64,000 nt of DNA from Kribbella antiqua (GTDB taxonomy: Bacteria > Actinomycetota > Actinomycetes > Propionibacteriales > Kribbellaceae), in NCBI RefSeq assembly GCF_004345665.1, contig NZ_SLWR01000020.1, positions 1 through 64,000 of the forward strand, read 5' to 3'. Position 1 is the first letter of the stretch. Every line of letters begins with the position of its first letter. Shown piece after piece: positions 44,159 through 51,342 of the stretch. A program made the translations under genes and the position numbers. Below the pieces are notes generated by a model that saw only the letters and a list, made by a program, of their open reading frames with translations, searched no databases and was not told the origin of the DNA.

Positions 44159-44670
44159 ACGTCGTACTCCCAGCCGGGTTGCCAATCGAAGGGTGCTGCG
44201 ACCAGCTCCTCCAGCGATGCACCGCTGCCGAGGAGGTGGTCCAGCGACCAGCGGTTGGCGGAATGCGCGACCACCAGGACCGTCCGACCGTCGTACCAGC
44301 GCTTGAGGTCGGCGAGGAACGAGCGGGTCAGCTCGAGTACGTCGCGGTAGCTCTGTCCACCCGGGAACGGATCATCCACCCGGTCGGCCCGGGGCTCGAG
44401 GGCAGCTCGAGGCGCGCCGTTCAGTTCGCCGTAGTTGCACTCGCGCAGTCGCCAGTCCTGGAAGTGCGGCACGGTCAATCCGGAGAGCTCAACAGTCTGG
44501 ACGGCTCGCCGTAGGTCCGAGCTGAACACGACATCCACAGCTCGCCGGCGCGCACCCAGCTCGTTCGCGCCCCTTCGGCCCTCCGCAGAGAGCTCCCCTG
44601 GCAGCCAGCCGGTCGCGATGCCGTGCTCGTTGTCGACGGTGATCGAGTGCGTCTCGTAAATCAGCTTCAT
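44155..44670 (-). CDS. Histidine phosphatase superfamily protein
   Basis: 171 residues. The fold is recognised from FSSDLRRAVQTVE, LRECNYGELNGAP and VVAHSANRW. The usual first motif RHG is replaced by IYETHSITVDNE; the His (H8) that would be phosphorylated is kept but the preceding Arg is Thr. A related group in Gram-positive bacteria reads ETHAxSxDNE, so this is probably an active divergent branch. The stop overlaps the convergent GH18 stop by 4 nt. Confidence 0.75.
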   Translation of the reverse strand: MKLIYETHSITVDNEHGIATGWLPGELSAEGRRGANELGARRRAVDVVFSSDLRRAVQTVELSGLTVPHFQDWRLRECNYGELNGAPRAALEPRADRVDDPFPGGQSYRDVLELTRSFLADLKRWYDGRTVLVVAHSANRWSLDHLLGSGASLEELVAAPFDWQPGWEYDV

Positions 44671-44691
44671 AACCTCACACCCAATCTCACT

Positions 44692-44737
44692 TTGCCTTCG
44701 TTACCGGCCGGTATATACTGAAGTTACTCGTGAGTAA
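44692..44737 (+). promoter_or_regulatory. Promoter and two palindromes of the acyl-CoA dehydrogenase gene
   Basis: The -35 TTGCCT (44692-44697) and -10 TATACT (44714-44719) are 16 bp apart. A perfect palindrome TACCGGCCGGTA (44702-44713) fills the spacer and TTACTCGTGAGTAA (44724-44737) covers the start point. Both could bind TetR-type fatty-acid regulators; no regulator gene is adjacent. Confidence 0.65.
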
Positions 44738-44765
44738 TGCCGTGCGAAGAGGTAGGGGAAGCCCT

Positions 44766-46625
44766 GTGAGCCACTACAAGTCGAATCTGCGGGACATCGA
44801 GTTCAACCTGCTCGAAGTTCTGGGCCGTGACGAGGTGCTCGGGCAGGGCCCGTACGCCGAGATGGACGTCGACACCGCCCGTGAGGTGCTGGCCGAGGTC
44901 GACCGGCTGGCCAAGCACGAGCTGGCCGAGTCCTTCACCGAGGCGGACCGGAACCCGCCGGTCTTCGACGCGGACGCGCACGAGGTCCGGATGCCCGAGG
45001 CGTTCAAGAAGAGCTACCACGCCTACATGGACGCCGAGTGGTTCAAGCTGGAGCTGCCGCCGGAGCTGGGTGGCCAGCCGACTCCGCCGTCGCTGCGCTG
45101 GGCCGCCGCCGAGCTGGTGCTAGGCGCCAACCCGCCGGTGCACATGTACGCCGCCGGCCCCAACTTCGCGCACGTGCTCTGGCGCAACGGCGTAGAGCGG
45201 GACAAGAAGATCGCGCACCACATCATCGAGCGCGGCTGGGGCGCCACCATGGTGCTGACCGAGCCGGACGCCGGTTCCGACGTGGGCGCCGGGCGCACCA
45301 AGGCCACGCTGCAGGAAGACGGCAGCTGGAACATCGAGGGCGTCAAGCGGTTCATCACCTCGGGCGAGCACGACCTGACCGAGAACATCGTCCACCTGGT
45401 CCTGGCCCGGCCGCAGGGCATCGAGGGCGTCGGCGGTCCCGGTACCAAAGGCCTGAGCCTGTTCGTGGTACCGAAGCACCACTTCGACCTCGAGACCGGT
45501 GAGCTGACGGGTGAGCGCAACGGCGCCTTCGTCACGAACGTCGAGAAGAAGATGGGCATCAAGGTCTCCACCACGTGCGAGATCACCTTCGGCGACGGCG
45601 TGCCGGCCAAGGGCTGGCTGCTCGGCGAGGTGCACGACGGCATCGCGCAGATGTTCCAGGTGATCGAGTACGCGCGGATGATGGTCGGAACCAAGGCGAT
45701 CGCGACCCTGTCGACCGGCTACCTGAACGCGCTCGAGTACGCCAAGGAGCGGGTACAGGGCGCGGACCTGACCCAGCCGGCCAAGGACGCGCCGCGAGTC
45801 ACCATCACCCACCACCCCGACGTGCGGCGCTCGCTGCTGACGCAGAAGGCGTACGCCGAAGCCCTTCGGGCGCTGGTGTTGTTCACGGCGACGTACCAGG
45901 ACCGCGCGGAGCAGGCCCGGTACGCCGGTGAGCACGACGTGGTGGCCGAGGGTGTGAACGACCTGCTGCTCCCGCTGGTCAAGGGCTACGGCTCGGAGAA
46001 GTCGTGGACCCTGCTCGGGACCGAGTCGCTGCAGACCTTCGGCGGCTCCGGCTTCCTGCAGGACTACCCGATCGAGCAGTACGTCCGGGACGCCAAGATC
46101 GACACGCTCTACGAAGGCACCACGGCGATCCAGGGCCAGGACCTGTTCTTCCGCAAGATCATCAAGGACCAGGGCAAGGCGCTGGGCCACCTGGCCGAGC
46201 AGATCCAGGGCTTCGTCGCCTCCGAGGCCGGCAACGGCCGGCTGAAGGAGGAGCGGGCGCTGCTGGCGAAGGGCCTGGAGGACACCCAGAAGATCCTCGG
46301 GGTGATGGGCCAGGCGCTGATGGCGAGCAACCCGCAGGCGGAGAACGGCGACCCGCGCAACATCTACAAGGTCGGCCTGAACACCTCGCGGCTGCTCTAC
46401 GTCCTCGGCGACGTGGTCTGCTCCTGGCTGATGCTGCGACAGGCCGAGGTCGCCCTGAACAAGCTCGGGGGCGAGCTCTCCGCGTCCGAGCAGGACTTCT
46501 ACACCGGCAAGGTCGCCGCGGCCCAGTGGTTCGTCCGGACGACGATGCCGTCGGTCCGCGCCGAGCGGGTCAAGGCCGAGCTCACCGACCTCGACGTGAT
46601 GGACCTCCCCGAGTCCGCCTTCTGA
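44766..46625 (+). CDS. Acyl-CoA dehydrogenase (long form)
   Basis: 619 residues from GTG 44766; the earlier GTG at 44730 falls within the operator. FAD-binding and active-site regions are present: MVLTEPDAGSDVGAG, KRFITSGEHDLTENIVHLVL, and the C-terminal LQTFGGSGFLQDYPIEQYVRDAKIDTLYEGTTAIQ with the catalytic Glu of medium- and long-chain enzymes. An extra C-terminal helical domain (about 470-600) marks the FadE5-like long forms of actinomycetes. It is a lone, tightly regulated gene for fatty-acid beta-oxidation. Confidence 0.92.
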   Translation: MSHYKSNLRDIEFNLLEVLGRDEVLGQGPYAEMDVDTAREVLAEVDRLAKHELAESFTEADRNPPVFDADAHEVRMPEAFKKSYHAYMDAEWFKLELPPELGGQPTPPSLRWAAAELVLGANPPVHMYAAGPNFAHVLWRNGVERDKKIAHHIIERGWGATMVLTEPDAGSDVGAGRTKATLQEDGSWNIEGVKRFITSGEHDLTENIVHLVLARPQGIEGVGGPGTKGLSLFVVPKHHFDLETGELTGERNGAFVTNVEKKMGIKVSTTCEITFGDGVPAKGWLLGEVHDGIAQMFQVIEYARMMVGTKAIATLSTGYLNALEYAKERVQGADLTQPAKDAPRVTITHHPDVRRSLLTQKAYAEALRALVLFTATYQDRAEQARYAGEHDVVAEGVNDLLLPLVKGYGSEKSWTLLGTESLQTFGGSGFLQDYPIEQYVRDAKIDTLYEGTTAIQGQDLFFRKIIKDQGKALGHLAEQIQGFVASEAGNGRLKEERALLAKGLEDTQKILGVMGQALMASNPQAENGDPRNIYKVGLNTSRLLYVLGDVVCSWLMLRQAEVALNKLGGELSASEQDFYTGKVAAAQWFVRTTMPSVRAERVKAELTDLDVMDLPESAF

Positions 46626-46632
46626 GCTGTCT

Positions 46633-46669
46633 CCTCCGGCTCGGCCGCTTGCGCGGGCCGAGCCGGAGG
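46633..46669 (+). terminator. Terminator of the acyl-CoA dehydrogenase gene
   Basis: CCTCCGGCTCGGCC (46633-46646) pairs perfectly with GGCCGAGCCGGAGG (46656-46669) around 9 nt, 8 bp past the stop. Confidence 0.9.
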
Positions 46670-46672
46670 CGC

Positions 46673-46717
46673 TTTCCGGAACATAAGGTGCGCCAGTCGC
46701 AGAGTTTGTTCCGGAAA
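46673..46717. repeat. Family-2 inverted-repeat element, second copy
   Basis: TTTCCGGAACATAAGGTGCGC and the right arm ending TTTGTTCCGGAAA span exactly 45 bp, like 37423-37467. The outer 11 bp of each arm are identical between copies, and the inner part varies. It sits right after the terminator, between co-directional genes. Confidence 0.75.
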
Positions 46718-46873
46718 GGCCGGGGCAGATGGATCTGCCCCGGGTTGCCCCGCGATTTGGCCTGGTAGCGACCAACTGAATGTAGGAACGTTTCTGCCCG
46801 TGGCATCACCCGCGACCCTGGCTTGGCTTCCCCTGTCCGAGCCAGGGCCGTGCCATTTCGTAGGCTGAGCCCG

Positions 46874-48100
46874 ATGCCCGCCCGTCTCGTCGCCACCGTG
46901 CTCGCCGCTGGGTTCGCCGTACTGGCGTTCCTCCCCGCCCTCCCCGCGCGGGCGGCGACTCCGGAGTTGCCGGACCGGATCGCGGCCGCGTGGCAGAGCG
47001 ACAAGATCTACGTCGACGCGCGACTGCGCTCTCCCGGCGAGCTGGACCGGATCCGCACCGCGGCCCGCGGCGTCGATTTCCCCGTGTACGTCGCGCTCGT
47101 GCCACAGACGCCGTACACGCGGGAGAACATCTCCGAGCTGCCCACGCTGCTGCATGCCCGGGTCGGACGGCCCGGGCTGTACGTCGTCCAGGTGGTCTCG
47201 GACGCGTACTGGTCCGGCCAAGCCGAGCTGTTCCGTCCGGCCGGGCTGAAGGGACGGACCCTCACCAGCGTTCAGCTCGACGACAAGCAGGACCTCGACA
47301 TTGTCGACGACCAGCCCGTCCCGCAGGTCGTGCGCACGATCCAGCAGGCCGCGACGGCGTACGACGGCCGACCGCTGCCCGCGATCCCGGCCGGAGACCT
47401 GGAGCCGGACTCCAGCGAGCACGGGATGTCCGTGACGGATCGGGAGGATCTGTCCGCCTACATCGGCCTGGGGATCGGCGCGCTCGCCGGGTTCGCGCTG
47501 ACTCTGGCACGGGGCCTGCGCCGGCGGTCGCGACGGGCGAAGAGCGAACCCGACGACGAACCACCCGTCGACGAGTGGGCGCGGCACAGCGAGGCGGACG
47601 AGTGGATCGAGCGAGCCGAGCAGGCGCTCGCCAAGCTGGACACGCGGAGCGGCAAGTCGGCGCGACAGCTCGACCAGCGTGACGACGCCTACCGTCGCCT
47701 CGACGCCGCCCGCACCCTCCGCGCCGATCAGCCCGAGGATCTGCTCGCGCTCACCGGCGCTCTCGTCCTGGCCCGGCAGGCCGCTCGGGTCGCCGGCGGC
47801 GGGCCCGTCCAGCCACCGTGCTTCTTCGATCCAGCTCATGGACCGGGGACGATCCAGGTCGACTGGTCGGACGACGTCGAGGTGCCTGCCTGCCGGCGGT
47901 GTGCGCAGCTCGTCCGCAGCGGCCGCACGCCATCCGGCCTGCAGGTGTGGACCAAGTCCGGTGTGCTCGGACTCAATCGCGAACAGGTCCCCTACTGGAC
48001 CTTGGATCCGGACGACAACCCGATGGTCGCGACCGGCTTCGGGGCTCTCTCCGACGAGCTGCCCGACCGCATCGCCGGCCGGAAGGACGAGGTCCGGTGA
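46874..48100 (+). CDS. Paralog A of a three-gene membrane-protein operon
   Basis: 408 residues from ATG 46874. The signal peptide spans about 1-27. The outer domain (28-190) has KIYVDARLRSPGELDRI, FPVYVALVPQTP and RPGLYVVQV. One membrane segment is at about 194-213. The inner part is helical and ends in a metal-site-like pattern C316-x5-H322-x17-C340-x2-C343 (in PPCFFDPAHGPG and VPACRRC). Paralog C shares every element and paralog B shares the outer domain. The outer domain has the size and strand order of TPM-type domains, but I cannot assign a family. It overlaps the next gene as GTGA. Confidence 0.75.
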   Translation: MPARLVATVLAAGFAVLAFLPALPARAATPELPDRIAAAWQSDKIYVDARLRSPGELDRIRTAARGVDFPVYVALVPQTPYTRENISELPTLLHARVGRPGLYVVQVVSDAYWSGQAELFRPAGLKGRTLTSVQLDDKQDLDIVDDQPVPQVVRTIQQAATAYDGRPLPAIPAGDLEPDSSEHGMSVTDREDLSAYIGLGIGALAGFALTLARGLRRRSRRAKSEPDDEPPVDEWARHSEADEWIERAEQALAKLDTRSGKSARQLDQRDDAYRRLDAARTLRADQPEDLLALTGALVLARQAARVAGGGPVQPPCFFDPAHGPGTIQVDWSDDVEVPACRRCAQLVRSGRTPSGLQVWTKSGVLGLNREQVPYWTLDPDDNPMVATGFGALSDELPDRIAGRKDEVR

Positions 48101-48741
48101 GGCGGCTCTTCCTGTTGCTCGTAGCAACGTTTCTCACTGTGACCGTTCCAGCGGCGGCGGCGATCCCGGTGGATCCGCGCATCACCGCCGCGACGAAAGC
48201 CTGGCCGACGCGGCCGCTGTACGTCGATCCGGACTTCGCAGCCGTTGCGGATGGCAACCAGCTGCTCCGGGTGATCGAGGCGGCCCCGGTGCCTGTCTAC
48301 GTGGCCGTCGTACCGACCGGCCAGTGGTTCCAGGAGAAGGGCGACACGACCTTGCTCGTCGGCTGGCTCGCCGCCTCGAACGGAAAGCCGGGTGTGTACG
48401 TCGTGATGGACGGCGACGAGACGTACGGCGTCGCGCACGAGGTCGCGGCGTACGCACCCGACAGCAGCCTGGGCGACCCTGATCAGGCGATGAGCGGCCA
48501 GCTCGCGGACTACCTCGGCGAGCTGAAGGTGAGCGACCAGTACGACGCCAAGCCGGCTCGGACCGAACCAGATCCGCCGATACCGGCGTCGTCGTACCCG
48601 GAGGATCGGTTCACCGTGGGGAAGGCGATCAGCAGCGGTGCCGGTGCCGGCGTGCTCGGCCTGCTGGGCGGTGCGCTGCTCGCGGGCATTGTGCTGGGAG
48701 TGGCGGCGCTCGCCGCCCGACGACGTGGAGGACAAGCGTGA
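48097..48741 (+). CDS. Paralog B, short form without the inner domain
   Basis: 214 residues from GTG 48097. Signal peptide (about 1-22), outer domain with PLYVDPDFAAVADGNQLLRV, VPVYVAVVPTGQWF and KPGVYVVMDGD, and a membrane segment at about 187-209 ending in ARRRGG. The inner domain and cysteines of its neighbours are missing. It overlaps both flanking genes by 4 nt, so equal synthesis and a shared complex are likely. The function is unknown. Confidence 0.7.
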   Translation: MRRLFLLLVATFLTVTVPAAAAIPVDPRITAATKAWPTRPLYVDPDFAAVADGNQLLRVIEAAPVPVYVAVVPTGQWFQEKGDTTLLVGWLAASNGKPGVYVVMDGDETYGVAHEVAAYAPDSSLGDPDQAMSGQLADYLGELKVSDQYDAKPARTEPDPPIPASSYPEDRFTVGKAISSGAGAGVLGLLGGALLAGIVLGVAALAARRRGGQA

Positions 48742-49988
48742 GAGCCCGGTATTGCCTGACCCTCCTGGTGGCTTTGCTGATCGCACTGACAGCGGTGCCG
48801 GCGCGGGCCGGCACCACGCGGACCCCCGCCGAGCGTGCTCAGGAGATCGCTGCCGCTCTGGCCAAGGACCCGCTGTACGTCGATCCGGCGTACAAGTCGG
48901 CGTTGCCGGAGAAGCTGCGGGCCGACGTCCGTACCAAGGCCAAGGCCCTCGGCTACCCGGTCTACTCGATCGTGCTGCCGCTCACGCCCAGCGACGAGTT
49001 CCAAGGCGAGGAGAGCAACGTCCTCACCTTGGTGATAGACGCCATGCGCAAACCCGGGCTGTACGTCGTGGTCGACGGGGGCAGCTCGTTCCCCTGGTAC
49101 GACGCGCACAATCTGCCGCAGCTGAGCGAGGACAAGCTCCGGGCGGCTCGGGAACGCGCGCTCGACGACACCGGGTACGACGCGGGTCCGACCGAGGTGC
49201 TGGCGCGGATGTACGAGCTGCTCGCTGCTCCGGGCACGCCGCAGCCCACCCCGACCGCTAGCACCGGCCCCGACTCGAGCTCCGCCCCGGAGGCTGAGGA
49301 TAGTGACTCGACCGGACGGACCGTTGTGTTGTCGATCGGCGCTGGGCTCGTCGTACTGATCGGGCTGGGCCTGGTCATCGGTCTGCGCCGGCGCGGCAGC
49401 GGCTGGGGGATGCCGCGGCGGGAGAAGGCGTTCCGGATTCCGCCGCATGTCGCGGCGACTGTCGCGGCCGAGCGGCGCCGGCGCCTGATCCGCGAGACGA
49501 CCGACGAGCTCACCACTCTCGGCTCCCAACTGGCCGCACTGCCCACCACCGAGGGCCCCGGCCTGCGCCATCAGCAGACCGCTCTCGACGACCACGCCGC
49601 GGCGGGCAAGGTGCTCGATACCTCGACCGATCTGGTCGACCTGGTCGGTGCGATGGTGCTGCTGGACAAGGCACGGCGCGAGTACGACGTCGCCCGGGCG
49701 ATCGTGGCTCGTCGTACGGCGGACGTCGTACCGGAGCTGTGTGCGTTCAACCCGTTGCACGGCCGGTCGTCCGGGAAACCCAGGCCCGTCGAGGCCGATG
49801 GGACGACGCTGACGTTGCCGTTGTGCGCCGATTGCCAGCGGGCGTTGAAGCGGGGCAAGGCGCCGGCGTCGCTGCCGGGGGACGACGGGCCGTACTGGTA
49901 CGACGACACGCTCTGGGCCCGGACCTTCTACGGCACGACCGGCGAGGATCTCGCCTCGGCCATCTCCCAGGGCGAGCTCCACCGCTGA
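48738..49988 (+). CDS. Paralog C, long form
   Basis: 416 residues from GTG 48738. Signal peptide (1-24), outer domain with DPLYVDPAYKSALPEKLRAD, YPVYSIVLPLTP and KPGLYVVVDGG, then a Thr/Pro/Ser linker. A membrane segment is at about 195-216. The inner helical part ends in C335-x5-H341-x21-C363-x2-C366 (AFNPLHGR, LCADCQR), the same arrangement as paralog A. The cytoplasmic site could bind zinc. Three stop-start overlaps in a row make this a single translational unit. Confidence 0.75.
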   Translation: MRARYCLTLLVALLIALTAVPARAGTTRTPAERAQEIAAALAKDPLYVDPAYKSALPEKLRADVRTKAKALGYPVYSIVLPLTPSDEFQGEESNVLTLVIDAMRKPGLYVVVDGGSSFPWYDAHNLPQLSEDKLRAARERALDDTGYDAGPTEVLARMYELLAAPGTPQPTPTASTGPDSSSAPEAEDSDSTGRTVVLSIGAGLVVLIGLGLVIGLRRRGSGWGMPRREKAFRIPPHVAATVAAERRRRLIRETTDELTTLGSQLAALPTTEGPGLRHQQTALDDHAAAGKVLDTSTDLVDLVGAMVLLDKARREYDVARAIVARRTADVVPELCAFNPLHGRSSGKPRPVEADGTTLTLPLCADCQRALKRGKAPASLPGDDGPYWYDDTLWARTFYGTTGEDLASAISQGELHR

Positions 49989-50109
49989 CCTCAGGCATCC
50001 CTGAGGATGCGCTCAGGGGAGCCTCGGGGGATCTGCCGGATTCGGCACCACCGCCCCACGGCCTACGGTCGAGCAGACAACGTGGGCGGGGTACGAGAAG
50101 AGGCGGACG

Positions 50110-50880
50110 ATGGCGGAGAGCAAGCAACTCGGGGCGGTGCTCCTGGTGGCGGCGGCAGGGCTGGCGTTCTGGTCCTTCGGGGATCGGGACTCCGACGACA
50201 GCCACCAGATCAACGACCACATCACCACGGTCGAGCTCGCCGCCAAGAGTGCCGACATCACCATCAAGGTGTCCGACGACGACAAGACGACCGTGCAGGA
50301 GAAGCGCAAGTACTGGCTGTGGAAGCACGGCGACACCTATTCGGTCGACGACGGCGTACTGAAGCTCGACGGCGACTGCGGCTGGCAGTGCAGCGCCGAC
50401 CTCGTCGTCACCGTCCCGCGCGGAACTAAGGTCACCGGCCACAACAGCAGCGGCGACGTCACGATAACGGGCGTCAGCGGAGTCGACGCGGAATCGACGT
50501 CCGGCCAGTGGGAACTGCATGCCGTCGAGGGCGATGTGAAACTGAACCTCACGTCCGGCGACGTCTCCGTCAACGGGCTCAACGGCAAGCTCGACGTCAA
50601 AGGGACCTCCGGTGACATCGAAGCCCGGGGGCTCCGGGGCGGTGCGGTGAACGCCGAGACCACCTCAGGCGACATCGAGCTCGGGTTGGCCGAGGCGAAC
50701 GACGTACGAGCGAAGGGCACCAGCAGCGACATCGACGTGCAGGCGCCGGCCGGGAGCTACAACGTCAACACCGAGACCCGCAGCGGCGAAGTCGAGAACG
50801 GCCTCGGCGACGACCCCAGCGGCAGCCACACCATCGAGGCGAAGACAACCAGCGGCGACATCGAGCTTGTATCCAACTAG
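50110..50880 (+). CDS. Membrane-anchored DUF4097 beta-repeat protein
   Basis: 256 residues, ATG 50110. One N-terminal hydrophobic segment (LGAVLLVAAAGLAFWSFG) acts as anchor or uncleaved signal. The rest is a beta-solenoid of repeats ending S-G-D-(I/V) (HNSSGDVTI, LTSGDVSV, GTSGDIEA, TTSGDIEL, KTTSGDIELV). It lies 121 bp after the three-paralog operon, same strand. Unlike the DUF4097 protein at 25180, this one is exported or anchored. Its function is unknown. Confidence 0.8.
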   Translation: MAESKQLGAVLLVAAAGLAFWSFGDRDSDDSHQINDHITTVELAAKSADITIKVSDDDKTTVQEKRKYWLWKHGDTYSVDDGVLKLDGDCGWQCSADLVVTVPRGTKVTGHNSSGDVTITGVSGVDAESTSGQWELHAVEGDVKLNLTSGDVSVNGLNGKLDVKGTSGDIEARGLRGGAVNAETTSGDIELGLAEANDVRAKGTSSDIDVQAPAGSYNVNTETRSGEVENGLGDDPSGSHTIEAKTTSGDIELVSN

Positions 50881-51007
50881 TACGAGGTTTGCCGTGGGGT
50901 ACCGAGAAGGCGTCCGGGTGGTGTACCAGACATGCGGATTGATGGATTACGCCGCGTGAGCGGAGTAGCGTCGAGGGTGTAAGACGAACTTCACGAGGAG
51001 GCTCGAC

Positions 51008-51091
51008 ATGAGCGAGCGGAGCGAGCTCATCATCAAGGGCAGCGCATCTCGTGTCTCATGCGCGCCCGGAGCGAAGCGAGGACGCGCATGA
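51008..51091 (+). CDS. 27-codon upstream ORF coupled to the DUF6458 gene
   Basis: ATG 51008 follows GAGGAGG at a 6-nt spacing, the best ribosome site in the area. It encodes MSERSELIIKGSASRVSCAP and seven more residues, ending at TGA 51089-51091, which overlaps the next start as ATGA. Its sequence is built from two hairpins (51008-51030 with ATGAGC/GCTCAT arms; 51055-51092 with CTCATGCGCG/CGCGCATGAG arms) whose loops both contain CGGAGCGA. The second hairpin buries the DUF6458 start codon. A leader peptide that opens this hairpin is plausible. Confidence 0.5.
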   Translation: MSERSELIIKGSASRVSCAPGAKRGRA

Positions 51092-51342
51092 GCATCGGTG
51101 TGGGGATCTTTCTGATGGTCGTGGGCGGGATTCTCGCCTTCGCCGTCCAAGACTCGTGGGACGCCGTCAACCTGACTGTCGTCGGCTACATCCTGATGCT
51201 CGCCGGTCTGGCCGGGATCGTGCTGTCCTTCTACATCACCAACCGGCGCCGCCGGGTGGAGACCGACGCGATCGACCCCGCCGTCGAGGAGGAGTACCGC
51301 GTCGTCGAGGAGCACCATCACAACCGCGACGTCATCGAGTAG
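51088..51342 (+). CDS. DUF6458 small membrane protein
   Basis: 84 residues from ATG 51088. Two membrane segments (IGVGIFLMVVGGILAFAV and VVGYILMLAGLAGIVLSFYI) are joined by DSWDAVNLT, the family pattern. A basic/acidic tail with HHHN follows. It probably sits in the cytoplasmic membrane; function is not known. The start lies in the 3' arm of a 10-bp hairpin and overlaps the stop of an upstream ORF. The 3' end overlaps the convergent thioredoxin-NHL gene by 11 bp. Confidence 0.8.
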   Translation: MSIGVGIFLMVVGGILAFAVQDSWDAVNLTVVGYILMLAGLAGIVLSFYITNRRRRVETDAIDPAVEEEYRVVEEHHHNRDVIE

